From Hyaloscypha bicolor E (Eukaryota; Ascomycota; Leotiomycetes; Helotiales; Hyaloscyphaceae): a stretch of DNA of 64,000 nucleotides. Of the stretch, positions 36,001 through 47,344 are shown piece by piece. A program made the translations under genes and the position numbers. The notes under the pieces were generated by a model that saw only the letters and a list, made by a program, of their open reading frames with translations, was not told the DNA's origin and did not search any database. The stretch spans positions 1,239,463 through 1,303,462 of the forward strand of contig NW_020194518.1 in the NCBI RefSeq assembly GCF_002865645.1, read 5' to 3'. The first letter of the stretch is position 1, and each line of letters begins with the position of its first letter.

Positions 36001-37249
36001 GAGACGCCAAGGACCCTTCTGCCCGGGTTGAGATTCAGATCAAGGGCACAAAGGCTCAAGTCGCTCAGGCCAAAAAGATGATCGAGGAAAAGAGAGACGT
36101 CTTCGATCAGACAGTTACAAAGACCCTGGAGGTGGACAAGAAACACCACAGGGCATTAATTGGTGCAGGAGGTTAGTCATTTGCTCCTCCCTACATGGAT
36201 ACGAAGCTAACTTTTCAGGTTCTGCACTTCGCGAAATTGTCGTCCAGGCCGGCGGATCTGACGATCGACGTGAACTTGCCAGAACAATTCAATTTCCCAA
36301 GGCTGAAGCTGATGGCAATGCTATCAAGATTGAAGGCAAGGCAGATGTCGTCGATAAGATCATCGCTAGAATAAATCAAATCGTTCTCGAGAGGGAGAGT
36401 CAAACCACTGAAACCATCGATGTCCCAACTGACAAGCATCGATCACTCATTGGTCGGGGGGGAGAGACAAAGAAAGAACTTGAGTCCAGGTTCAAGGTCT
36501 CCATTGACATTCCCAGACAAGGCAACGGCCAGACTGGCGTCAAGATTGTTGGTCTGCCATCGGATGTTGAGAAGGCTAAGAATCACATTCTTGACCTTGT
36601 TAAGGACCAAGAAGGCGAGACAATTCAAGTACCCAGAAAGGTCCATCATACCGTTGCCGACAACGGCCAGTTCTTCCGCAGACTCCGCAATGATCATCAA
36701 GTCACAGTTGATCACGCCGGAAACAAAGTGCCTCCCAAGCCTGTGGCACCGACTCCTCGATCCAACGGCGGTCCCCTCCCTTTGATCACCGACGATGAAG
36801 ATGATGCAGCTGATGCATTCACATTCAATATCATCGACCTATCCGAGTCCAACCTGGAAGGAGAGATCCCTTGGGTTCTTCGCGGTCCTCCTGACAACCT
36901 CGCCAAAGCCAGAGCCCAACTCGCCGCAGCCATCGAACAAGCTCTCAAGAACACCACGACCGGATATCTGGTCCTCCCCGATCCTCGCACTTACCGCTAT
37001 GTCATCGGGCAAGGCGGCAGCAAGGTTAACAGCATCCGGAAGGCCACTGGCTGCAAGATCACCGTTCCTCGTGACCAAGCAGCAGGCGAAGCCATCGAGA
37101 TTGTCGGCAGCACTGAGGGGGTCGAGAAAGCCAAGGACTTGATTTTAAAGGCTGTCAAGGACGGAAGTGCCAACGCGAATGGTGGTGAGCGCTCGTTCAG
37201 TGGCGGCAAGGGCGCCATTGGCAGCAATGGCAACGGAAACTGGGACTAG
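33075..37249 (+). CDS. scp160: Multi-KH-domain RNA-binding protein Scp160 (vigilin)
   Basis: Vigilin/Scp160 proteins bind mRNA and ribosomes through tandem KH domains and associate with the endoplasmic reticulum. Four exons (33075-33833, 33883-35153, 35201-36171, 36219-37249) with 47-49-nt introns give 1343 aa. After an acidic, Pro/Ser-rich N-terminus of about 185 residues come tandem KH units. The GxxG loops are easily seen: IIGKQG (about residue 268), VIGDRG (444), LIGKGG (756), LIGAQG (823), LIGKSG (920), LIGAGG (997, spanning intron 3), LIGRGG (1077) and VIGQGG (1262). Further units have lost the loop, for example AGRHNERV near 350 and VADNGQ near 1145. This mixture of canonical and degenerate KH domains is normal for Scp160. 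The C-terminus is Gly/Asn-rich. Confidence 0.95.
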
Positions 37250-38200
37250 AGCGTGTTGAGGATAGATATCAGTGATTTACAGTGGTGATATACAGAGCGT
37301 TGGAGACGTGCCGCGTGCTGGGGGTTTTTTCTTCTTCTTTTGCTGGTGTGAGCGAGCGGGAGAGCAGTCGTCATGCATTTGCGAGGTTTCGTGGTTGTCG
37401 GTTGTATCAAAAAGAATCCAAGCGTTTTCGAGCAGACAATGGATGTCTTTCGATGGTCTGCAGACAGACAGGCAGACGGTTTCATCACGCTTTGTGCATT
37501 AGGTTCTTCGTTGCTACACACGTTTTGTAGCTTTTCTTCTAGGCAAGCAGCAAAAAATCAGAGTTTCTGGGTTACTGAATACAAACTTTAGTTTTTGCAT
37601 AAGCGTGAGCGTGAGAGTGTGAGGGGTGTGGCAAATTATTCCTCTTGTTTTCGCGATTTGCATTACGTGCTGGCTAGATTACAGATGTGAGGTCCGAAAA
37701 CTAACCCCTTTTCAACGTGAAAAGAAATATTGACACACTCCCTCTCACACTTTCTAGGAATTGCTCACGTGAAGACGTGAACCATTACCCCCACAAAAGA
37801 AAAGTAAAAACAGACCCTAAACCATTCTTCATCGAATATGAAGCTGAAGCAGGAGCAGCGGAAATGGGTAGGCAGTCGGGTCACATGCACGATCGGGGCT
37901 TGCGAGCTTTGACAGATTATTCTCTTGTCTTTGATTTGATTTGCTTGCGTGGTAAATTACAGATGCAGTGAGCTCGATCGAGCAACACAGCGTATCCAGA
38001 GCCCCCCCTTCAGCGCCATGGAGCCATTTCGCCAAGCTTACAAGAGAGACGGTTGATCAGAGGAAAAGGAAAGAAGCGAGAAATGTGCTTTGAAGCATCT
38101 GGAATTGTATCATGGGACGTTCTGGTGAAGCATGTGATGAGAATTGAATGCCGGAGGAGTTTTCATCGTCGTCGTAGTGTTGATGGGGGCGTCGTGTCTC
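37250..38200. other. Convergent spacer between scp160 and the HP1 gene
   Basis: It contains the 3' ends of both genes and a TCACGTGA palindrome at 37765-37772. No coding region is supported; frames at 37282-37591 and 37717-37971 lack motifs. Confidence 0.35.
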
Positions 38201-39303
38201 TTACTCGGCGTCGCCCATGTCGTCGTTCTTTTTGAAGACCCTGGGGAGTTTGTTAGCGGGGTCGGTATGAAAAGGGAGGGGATACAAACAGGTGGGATTC
38301 ATAAAACTTCAGCATCTTCTGCGGGCACCGCTTGTAGACTTGGGCAAGTGGATGCTGAGTCTTGTGTCCACCCCTCCACGTCAAATATACCACAACATTA
38401 TTGTCATTCCCCTCGCAAGCATCAATGCCCGTAACGTGCTCTTCCCAGCTCCCAGTCGGTGGCTTCCACTCAGCCTTCGATGCGCTGAGTGGAGGCGACC
38501 CGTCTTTTGGGTGGCCGTTCTTCTTGCCTCTCTTTGTGCCGTTCGGTGCTTCGGCTCCCGTGCTGGCTCGGCTACGCTTCTTGCCTTTCTTTGCGGTTTC
38601 CTTCTTCTCTTGCCATGCTGCAAAAATCGCCTCTTTGCCACCGACCTTTATGAGGTATTCGTTTAGGACTTTTGACGCGGTTTCTCTGGAAGACAAAATT
38701 AGTTATGCAAATACTGGTTAGAAGCGAATGGTTACAACAAGTTCTCTTCCGGCTCCCATGTGCGGTCTGATGCTTTGTCATAGCCCTCCCATTTAACCTC
38801 AAATCTCAACTCGCCGGTCTGTGTAGATGTTAGAATCGCGTGATCAAGTGGAGTTCGTGAATACCGACATCCTCGTCAACGAGATGGCTTCTAATAGATT
38901 CAACGACGTATCTGCACAGAAGCTTATCAGCAAACATTAGCGCATAAGACAGGAGTTACGCACTCATCCGGGCCAACCTCATCATCATCATCGTCTTCAT
39001 CTTCATCTTTGTCGGATTCCACCATCAGGCTCTCCTCCTCTTTCTCCACAACCTTCGGCTTCGCCTTCTCCGTCGGCTTCTCCTTCACCTCCTTCGCCTG
39101 CTTCTCCTGCTTGATTGTCGCGGGGGCTGGGACCTCAACCTCGCTCACGTCGGAGGCTTCGTCGTCGCTGATTTCTGCTTGAGATGAGCCAATGCCGAAC
39201 ATCGAAGCTAAGCCAGACATCATATTGACTTGGCAGAGCTTCAGCGACGTAGTGCCACTGTGTTTTGAAGGGTTTACGACAGTGTTTACTTACGTGGAGG
39301 CAT
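38201..39303 (-). CDS. Heterochromatin protein HP1 (chromodomain plus chromo shadow domain)
   Basis: HP1 binds methylated histone H3 lysine 9 and silences repeats; fungal names include HPO, HepA and Swi6. Coding exons are 38964-39223 (or from 39228, see below), 38869-38911, 38739-38818, 38290-38685 and 38201-38240. An acidic N-terminus ending in a long Glu/Asp run leads to the chromodomain (YVVESI...FEVKWEGY...RTWEPEENL) with Tyr, Trp and Tyr of the aromatic cage visible; two introns cut it. A basic hinge follows, then the chromo shadow domain (WEEHVTGIDAC, VYLTWRGGHKTQH, MLKFYESHLVF). Donors are poor matches (GTGCGT, GTCGGT, GTTGTA, GTTTGT) but each restores frame and family sequence. Two starts are possible: ATG 39223 (272 aa), or ATG 39303 with a 10-nt first exon (39294-39303) spliced to 39228, adding five residues. 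Confidence 0.88.
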
Positions 39304-40536
39304 TGTCTGGGTAAAGTGAGGTTTGTTTAATGTTGGAGGCTGGCGCGAGGATTCGCAGTTGAAATAGAGCGCCCAAAGTTGAAGGAGAGGGGTAGAAAAT
39401 ATGTAGACTTGGCGTAGGGTGATCCCGAAAGCGAGCGCAACAATTGCTCGTGGATCGGGGTGGTGAAGTAGAGATTGGAGAGGCTGGGAAGTGGTTGGTG
39501 ACGGCAGAAATTCACGCGACTGGTTCGCGATGGAGAAGGGAACATCGGGCGGGTCTACAAAAGGCTTGGTGATGAAACACGTGACATCCAACCTCCTTTT
39601 CAAATCGGAGGGAAGTCTTGCCAAAGGGCATGATGAAGTCGGGATATATCAATACCGTGGCTACTATGTTTCGACACATTCTTCTCCGTCTTTCATAATT
39701 CGCCTTTGATGGTCGATAATCTTCAGCAAGATGGTTCCACAGCATTTCAGACATCCGCCACCGTCGCCTCGGCTGAATGCCATCCTCCTTTATTTCTCAG
39801 AAGCAGAAGCGCGTGGGATCAAATGCTATGAAAGAGTGTGATACATCGTGGAGCACGGCATAAGCATCAAGCTCCGTCGGGCAAGGGAAGCCCCTTCCGA
39901 ACACCGGAGCAGTTCGTAACGAATCTGGCTTGGATCTCATAGGTATTTTCTAGATTGGGTTGTGAGGCGACCCTTCCTATTACCCCCCTCTTTCTTTTTG
40001 GACATTCTTACTCTATTCTCGCTCGGGGGGGTCCGACAAATGGATCAGCTGTTTTTCCTTTGCAATCTTGTATTCCTTGAAGTGACCAGAAGTCTGATGA
40101 TTGGTCCTTGGTTTCAATATTCTCTATTCTTGTTCTTTCCGTCAGGCAGCTTCCCGATAGATTAGTCTATCCTATGCGTATTCGTTGTAGTCGAGACGGA
40201 ACCGATCTAAATTCGGAAGTACTCCTCGCGAAGTTTGACCAGTCTATCTGTGGGGTAATACGTTTCGGCTATAGAATATCTGCCTCCGATATCACTCCCA
40301 GACAAATCACGAGCGTGACGTTAACAATGTTAGTACACAGCCAATTGGCATCCTTAAGCCATTCTTGAAAGAGTTTCACATTTAGTATATCTCTGGCCCA
40401 AGCTCTCTTTCCTCTTTCTTCCCCGAGACTTCGATCTTCAGCGTGCCACCTCATATCTTGAACGTATAAATGTAGCCCAAGGCTGAAGTTAGTCGTTGCT
40501 CTAGACGCCTGTTTATTCTCTTTCGTGTCTATCATA
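39304..40536. other. Spacer upstream of the HP1 gene
   Basis: About 1.2 kb with a CACGTG at 39578-39583, 275 bp upstream of the HP1 start. No coding region or repeat is visible. Confidence 0.35.
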
Positions 40537-42190
40537 ATGGGGCTCGGTATTTTCTCAATCTCCGGGACCCCGTTTATTCCAGCGTTGGTAACCGCTCAAC
40601 CCTCCGCGCATGCAGGACCAACTACGGGAGAAGCTTAGAGGAGCAAGAAAACATGCAATGTTCTGGTGGTTTTCGACTACGGAGCAGTGGCCAGCAAGAC
40701 GCCAGACATACGGCCACGGATTTCATCTGCTTTCGCGGTTTGCAAGAATGGCGGAACGGGTATTTCCATCTCCAGCGCTCACTGGGAATGATACTCATCG
40801 AAGCCAGTCTATGTCCCTCCCGGAGACCACGGAATGAGTACATGGGCCGACTTGAGCGGAGGAAATGCTTGGGCTCTTCAGCTTGACGGGATCATCTACC
40901 TGATCATCTACCTAGTGGAGTGAGATTAAGCTCACCTGTAGAAGAAAACTCAAGGCTGAATCTTCATACCAGAACCAATGGCGACAATATGATTGCCATT
41001 GACTAGGGGTTCGATTATGAGATGTGCAGCACCACATCGAAGGGTGCCGTCCAAGCTTATGGTTATGTATTTCATGCTGATAAATGGTACCGAATGCATG
41101 CAACTTCCCCAGCTCTAATGGTTCACCAGACAAGAAGTATGGAGCGCGAATTCTTCAGTTGAATTCAGTCAAAGACTTCTCTACTCACAATATTGATCTA
41201 GTTAACAGCAAGCACTTCCGACCCGCCCCATACAACCCCAACTTACATAAATTCGCAGCGCCTGCATTGCATATTGTGCTAGATAAATGCTCCAACGGTG
41301 AGCTTTACAACACGACCATCCGAGGTGGTAACGAAGGAGGGCTTGACGGGATTGATATTTGGTGTTCGAACATCCACGTCCACGACGTGGAAGTAAGCAA
41401 CAGCAACGAATGTATGGTATCAAGGTAGTGTCCCATCACCCTTCGTTGACCACCAACTAGCTCGAATCCTTTAGAGTCCAGCAAGCCACACGCTCATCGA
41501 AAATATTTCAACTGCAGCGGCGGCTGCGCCATGGGCTCTCGTGACCGGAACCGGTATTTCTCCCTCCCGTCCTCTGTTCCCCCCTTCTCCTCAGCTAATA
41601 ATCCAGACATGTCAAGCATAATCTACTGTAACATTTACACAGCAACCTCCAACCAAATTTACGTGATAAAGTCTAACGGCAGCTGCTGAACCATCAAAAA
41701 ATGCTGTCAGTTCAGCAACTTCATCGGCCATTCCAACGCAGAAACTCTCGATCTCAACGCTTTCTGGCCCTCTGAGAAAGTTCAAGCCGGCTCGGGAGTT
41801 CGGTATTTCAACTTGACTTTTAATAAATGGAAAGGGGTCTGTCCGAATGGAACCAAGCGAGCACCAATGAATGTTATCTGTCCTGCTAATGTCCCCTGTA
41901 CCGGGATTACGATCAGTGATTTTGCGGTCTGGACCAGAAGTGGGCGTTCCGTGCTGTGGAAGTGTAAGAATGCTTTTGGGAGTGGAGGGTGCTTGGATTC
42001 TGGGGCGGTGGAGACGAACTCGGCGATTTCGACGATTAATGCTGCTCCGTAAGTTCTTGTGGGGTGGGGAAGTGAGGAGGGTGAATAGTGCTAATGAGGC
42101 ACAGGTTTGGATACAATATCCCGAAAATGCCAAGTGATTTGACTGATCTTCCTCTCATGGAGAGCATTCCTACTCCGCCGGTTCGTATGA
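40537..42190 (+). pseudogene. Broken GH28 rhamnogalacturonan hydrolase gene
   Basis: Remains of a secreted pectin-degrading enzyme that cleaved rhamnogalacturonan backbones. ATG 40537 begins a leader-like stretch that meets a TAG at 40636-40638. The conserved blocks then follow in order but in broken frames: FDYGAVASKTPDI (40671 on), [22 protein letters not shown] (from 40836), SKGAVQAYGYVFHAD near 41036, GGNEGGLDGIDIWCSNIHVHDVEV (41325-41395), GGCAMGS near 41522, IYVIKSNGS near 41658-41683, then a TGA at 41687-41689, FIGHSNAETLDLN, WKGVCPNGTKRAPM, and a C-terminal block to about 42175. Fossil introns are still visible, such as 42050-42104. An Asn stands in NSNECM where active relatives usually have Asp, so one catalytic carboxylate may also be lost. 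Multiple independent lesions make this a true pseudogene. Confidence 0.88.
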
Positions 42191-42725
42191 CTTTCTTTCC
42201 TGCTGCTTTGTAAGCGAGTGTACTGTTTGGGAAAGCTCAAAGATCGAGCCTGTCCAATGTTCGAGGAGGGTGCCGGAGGTGACTCGTGATATACCACCAG
42301 AAAAGTCAACGGCTTACGGACACAATGAGAATGGATCAAGTACCTTCAGATGAATGTTGCAGCCCTCTATCTCGCATTCTACAGCTTCTACAATAATTTT
42401 CATCGCTCGTGGCAGTCCATCTAGTTTTGACTTACCTCGTTAGTCGCCTGTCAGCACGAATCGGCAGCCCACGACAGTCGAACTTCCATAAGCACTAACG
42501 GTCCACTCGTCACACCTATTAAACCAAAACCTGCAGCAAGTTGTCCCCAGTCATCCCCTGGAAAACTTCCCTGAAACCCCAGCAATATTTGAGACCCTTT
42601 GGCAGATCGTGCCGAGGCAGACATGGATTAAACCCTGTCCCACTAACACCTTCCTCCTTCGACTTCACTCCAATTCTTTCCTCCCTTTGAAACCTTTCTT
42701 TCCCAACTCTTCAAACAACACCAAA
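42191..42725. promoter_or_regulatory. Promoter region of the FAD monooxygenase gene
   Basis: A 535-bp spacer following the dead GH28 gene. The last 100 bp are C/T-rich (TTCCTCC, TTTCTTTCC), as in typical fungal leaders. No other element is seen. Confidence 0.35.
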
Positions 42726-44536
42726 ATGGCTAATAGAGCCCCATCCGCCTCCGCCTTCACGGCCATCATAGTCGGCGGCTCGGTCGCGGGCTTGACACTA
42801 GCTCACATGTTCTCCAAAGCACATATTGACTACACTCTCCTGGAAGCCCGTGATACTATCTCACCACAGCTTGGAGCTTCAATAGTTATTATGCCGAATG
42901 GGGCGAGGATTCTGGATCAACTTGGTGTTTTCGAGGACATGAGGGACGACTTTATTACCAAGATGAGCAGGAGTTTTGTTAGGAGGAGCGATGGGAGACT
43001 AGTCTCGTGGAATGAGTGGCCTAGGATGGTGGAGGAAAAGTGAGTCTCCGCTTCATTTTCCCGAACTTTAGTTTTGGTTGGTGTGGGCTGATGGGAACAG
43101 GTTGGGATATCCGTGCAGTATTTGTGAGAGGCGCAGGTTTTTGGGGAGTCTTTATGAGCAGTTGGAGGACAAGTCTAGGATTCTGCTGGAGAAGAAAGTT
43201 GTTGATATCAAGCATGAGAAGGATGGGGTCGCGGTGAGGTGTCAAGATGGGAGTGAGTTTAGAGGGGATTTGGTGATTGGTGCGGATGGTATTCATAGTC
43301 GGACGAGGGTTGAGATGCAGAGGCTTGCGGAGGAGATGGGACCGAAAGGGTTGATGGATAGGGATAAGTCAAGTAAGTCACTGGGAGGAAGCATGTGTCG
43401 CGATCAGGAATCCTCAGGGGATCTGCATCTGAATGCTCGAGTGAGTACTGGCTGTGGATATGACGATGTAGTACAATGCCATCCAGGTCTCCTTCAGTGT
43501 TGGGAGATTTCTGTTGTTTCGCGACCTCATCCATTCAAATTTTCCAGGGGAAGTAGACTAATCACCGCCTAGGCATAACAGCAGAATATAACTGCTTCTT
43601 CGGCATCGCCGACGAAATTCCAGAGCTCATTCCGGGAGATAGCCACGTCTCCACAGACATCGACCACTCCTCCCTTCTTTTCGTCAGCCAAGGTTCCAAC
43701 GCAGTAACCAACGCCCGCGCAGGCGGTCTTCCGCAATGGTTCTTCTTCTCCAAAATGGACCGCAAATACTCGGGCTCCTCCATTCCCCGCTTCACAAAAG
43801 CTCATATGGATCAACAAGTCGAAGAGTTCGGAGATTTCAAACTAACAGAAAACGTTACGTTGAAAGAGATCATTAAAAAGTCGAGAACCCTGAGCTATTT
43901 GCCGTTGGAGGAGGCGAGCCATGAAGTATGGACGTTCGGCAGGATTGTGTGTCTCGGAGATGCGATCCATAAGATGACGCCCAATGTGAGCCAATTTCCC
44001 CTTCACTTATGACAAGCCACTGAACATTTCAGCTCGGACAAGGCGGGAATCAAGCAATCGAAAGCGCGGCCGTTCTCACAAACTGCCTCATCGAGCTTCT
44101 GCAAAAGACTTCCGACAATAAACCCGAACTCTCAGTTCTGAAGGAATCCTTAAGGCAGTACCAGACTCTGAGGCAGAAGAGAGCAGAGAAATTCGTTCAT
44201 TTGTCGGCGATGGTAACGAGGAATGATGCACTTGCTACGCTCAAGCATACGGTACTGTTTCTGTACGCAGAGCCGCTGTCTGGAGAGGCGCTTACTGGTA
44301 AGTCCATCTTCCGAAGGTCTTGAGTCTGGCTGATTTTGAGCTAGCCTTTCAAACGGAGATGTATCACACAGCCCCATACCTGAACTTCCTTCCGCTGCCA
44401 AGACATGTTACGGAAAATGAGACGTGGAAACAGGGCATAGAGAGAGTGAAGGCAAACGATATTATTCCGAGACCACGGTGAGAGTGTCCTTGCTTGGTGG
44501 TAGCACAACTTGACTGACAATCTCCACAGGCTGTAA
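42726..44536 (+). CDS. FAD-dependent aromatic-type monooxygenase, salicylate-hydroxylase-like
   Basis: A group A flavoprotein hydroxylase that uses FAD, NAD(P)H and oxygen, the type common in fungal aromatic catabolism and in meroterpenoid and other secondary-metabolite clusters. Six exons (42726-43039, 43101-43372, 43573-43985, 44033-44297, 44345-44477, 44530-44536) give 467 aa. The dinucleotide fold [16 protein letters not shown] (about residues 13-28) ends in an acidic residue (LLEA). The DG motif [14 protein letters not shown] and the FAD ribityl motif [19 protein letters not shown] are intact, the latter across intron 3. Intron 2 is long (200 nt), and the final exon encodes only the last residue and stop. 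I see no membrane segment beyond the fold helix. No cluster partner (PKS, terpene cyclase) is adjacent, only relics. Substrate unknown. Confidence 0.87.
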
Positions 44537-44997
44537 ACCAGTCGGGTCCCCTACCCCCAGTGAACAGAAAATAGTACCCCGAAATGAAGGATGCTTCCAT
44601 CTCAAATTCAAAAGCAGCATTTGGTAGATATTAGATCGGCGGCCTTCTCCATGAATATTATTCATATAGAACTAGATTCATATCAACATTATTTTCAGAA
44701 GAGTTTCACCATTCTATTATTAGTCCCAATCCCAATTCCGGTGCGTACCTCGGTCCTGTGTGGTCTTGGTTACCAATTGCCTTTTGCGTGTACGGTAAAC
44801 TCTTCCGTCTCTAGTTGAGAAAGCACTGATGGAGTAGAACTCAGATTCCCAGATCCAAGGTGACCCAAGTGACCTTGGTCATCATCTTTCACCAACATCC
44901 ATTGTCTTTCTTCAACCCCGCCTGGACGGTGTTGATGTGTCTAGCCATAACTCCGCATCCCAGCTCGCGGCCTCACGCTTATTCGGCCCTAAAGGAT
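44537..44997. other. Spacer
   Basis: A 461-bp gap after the monooxygenase stop and before the F-box-like relic. Nothing recognisable. Confidence 0.3.
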
Positions 44998-45660
44998 TCA
45001 GTCCATAGCCAGGCAGAACGTAGTCATCGCCCTGGTCAACAATAAGTCCATATTCCGACTCCCAGCTATAAGGGGATCAGTGCCAATGCCTTCCTGGCCA
45101 GACAAGTTGAGCTGCCAAAGTTGCAACGCCCTCATGGTTTCCAGTAATTCCATCCACCTAGGAAAAGCCTTGTCGGGATAGAAAGGGGCCCATATTTTCC
45201 CAGGTTTCTCGAACCATGACTTCAATCACGTTTCCCAAGGTTCAGACTCGCTCTTCGCTATGGTATCGACAAAACCAACGGCTGACAAGGCAGGAAAAGA
45301 ATCTAAAACATGACTGAGGTTCTTGTTAATAGATAACTGCCGGGCCACAAAACTGGCAGATTCTTCCAGCTGAAAGATGCCGACATGGTAGCGTAAAGTC
45401 CTGACATTGCGGGAGAGAACAGTATTCCGAGCGATTTTTTCGAGTATGTTGAGACGCTTTCTTTGCATGCAAATCTGATCGACTTCAGCAGATATGGGCT
45501 CAAAAAGAAATACAATTCTAGACCAGAAAGTCTCGCGGCTCGAATGTCTTGGTCTTCGGGAAAGGTCGCGATGATTGAGAAATGATCCGCAGAGAGCATT
45601 GAGACTGGTGCGTCTCGGTACGGAAAGACTGCTTCTGTACTATCCGAAGCCATGCTGGGC
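44998..45660 (-). pseudogene. Relic of a fungal F-box-type protein gene
   Basis: One minus-strand frame carries two adjoining stretches divided by an in-frame TGA at 45226-45228. Upstream are SRIVFLFEPISAEVD, LNILEKIARN, LSRNVRTLRYHVGIFQ and SFPALSAVGFVDTI; downstream are LLETMRALQLWQLNLSGQEG and LLTRAMTTFCLAMD. This style (capture of a domain, then xNVRTLRYHVG and leucine-rich segments) is typical of lineage-expanded fungal F-box proteins. The N-terminal part (ADHFSIIATFPEDQDIRAARL, about 45518-45595) lies in another frame, so a frameshift is also present. No splice arrangement removes the TGA neatly. The family assignment is by resemblance only. Confidence 0.5.
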
Positions 45661-45818
45661 TTCAAAAAGAGGGAAACATGTTGAAGACCGGGTTGCAAAG
45701 ACGAAGAACGCGTAGCTGGCGCTTGAATTATGGCATATGTAGGGCTCTGCAAGCGACCGGAGACATTGGTGCCTTCACCTATGGAGAGGAAGGACGAGTA
45801 GGTTGATTTATTTTTTAT

Positions 45819-47344
45819 TCAAAATATAGTTGCATGTCCTATCGTGACAATGGATCTTGTTGTTGTTGATTGTGGCATATTAAGAACCTCAGTTCCACCA
45901 CCCACGGGAGTCCCTAAGTTGTCAACACTCCCTTCAGGGCTCCAAGTTCCTAATGTCTGGTTGAAAGAAATATGTTGCGCGCTTCCAAATCTCGAGAAGC
46001 TCGCGACGTGCGAGCTGCCAACCGCATCGCTTACTCCCTTCGGAGGGCCTGCCAGAGAATCTCCCAGAACTTCGAAGCCGTTACTCGGCGTCCACAAGCC
46101 CTTTGTGCCATCCAAACTCTTGTGCAGCAACGAGTTATCCGTACCCCACGCAAAGACGTCTATGCGATTCGCGCCCCAAGAAATTGCTTCGGGCTCAGCT
46201 TGAACGGAAGTGTTACCACTGATCGAGGTCCAGTTTGACCAAGAACCATTGTAAGAGAGGTGCCATAGCCCGGCATCTCCCCCTCGCACAAAAACGTCAA
46301 GACGACCGCTGCCCCAAGACACTGCAGTCGGTCTTGAGGTGCAGTATCCTCCGAGACTTTCAAACCTGTATGAAGGCTGCCATGATCCGTTCCAATAGGT
46401 ATGGTAGAGATGGTGTGAATTTGAGTCGACGACGAATAGGTCCATTCCGTTCTGATCCCAAGAGACTACTGTCGGGGTAAATACGCTCCAGTTTCCTCCT
46501 AGGCGACTCCAGGAACCCCAAAAAGGTGATTGAAAGGTGGCTGGATCCCAGGATATCTGATAGAGTTCAAAAGTATTCTTCAAGACGAAGACATCCATTT
46601 TGCTGGCTGTCCTGGAAACAACTGCGGGCGCGGTAATGGCCTCCCCGCCAAGCCACCCCCAATTTGCCCAACAGCAAGCACCCTGCCCATGGGACCTTTC
46701 CCAGATGCCTAAAGTACCATCTGACTGACCACCTGTGACATAGATATCCATGACGTATTTGGTTCGAGAAACGGCTGCCACAGATGTGTCGAAAGATGTC
46801 AAGGTTCCTCCGACCCAATCTAGCGAGCCGTTTGTTGGTTTCCAAATCGTATCAGAAGAGTCTAAACCTCGATATTTCCTGTACACGGAAGCATCACCCA
46901 GTCCCACTGCAAATACTTCCATGTGAGGATAGCCCCACGAGATTGCTGTGGGATAGGAGTAGCTCGACAAAATGGTTGCGGTGCCTGACATGGTCGGAGA
47001 CGAATCTGATCCACTTATTATAATGTTACATCAGCGAAGAAGTCGCATTGTAATATCATATATAGCTCTCAGGGCTCTTCTTACCCAGTGGGTGGTGAAT
47101 GGGGCGATTTGTGCAGGCCCCCGACAAGACCTCCTACAAGCGCAGCCAAGACCACAACCACTAAAGCGATCCACAACCAATGGATTTTTCGCAAGAACCA
47201 TCTCGGAGCTGTGATAGTAGGCTGAGTAATCGCAGAGGCATCTTTGATACCATAGGCCGTTTGAGGGACAACTTCTGGTAGAGACTCTGGATTGACCTCC
47301 AGCTGGGAGTATTGCGGAACAGCCGAGGCGTTGGAAACTTCCAT
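45819..47344 (-). CDS. Single-pass membrane protein with seven-bladed PLL-type lectin propeller
   Basis: Two exons (47085-47344 and 45819-47013) around a 71-nt intron give 484 aa. Residues 1-50 are a polar cytosolic tail. A strong transmembrane helix (WIALVVVVLAALVGGLVGG, about 58-76) follows Arg/Lys-rich flanks (WFLRKIHW), giving a type II topology with the rest outside. From about residue 98 to the end, seven repeats of about 50 residues each carry a version of P-x-x-V-S-W-x-x-x-x-[LIM]-D-V-F-V-x-G-x-D-x-x-L-x-H followed by a Trp-rich strand and a Leu-Gly-Gly. This pattern matches the PLL family of fucose-binding beta-propellers. Many Asn-x-Ser/Thr sites suggest secretion-pathway glycosylation. 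An in-frame upstream ATG at 47434 would add 30 residues. Ligand and role are unknown; a surface glycan receptor is a reasonable guess. Confidence 0.78.

Noticed and set aside
39962..40535. Possible upstream exons for the GH28 relic
   Set aside because: No signal peptide or conserved GH28 sequence appears before ATG 40537.
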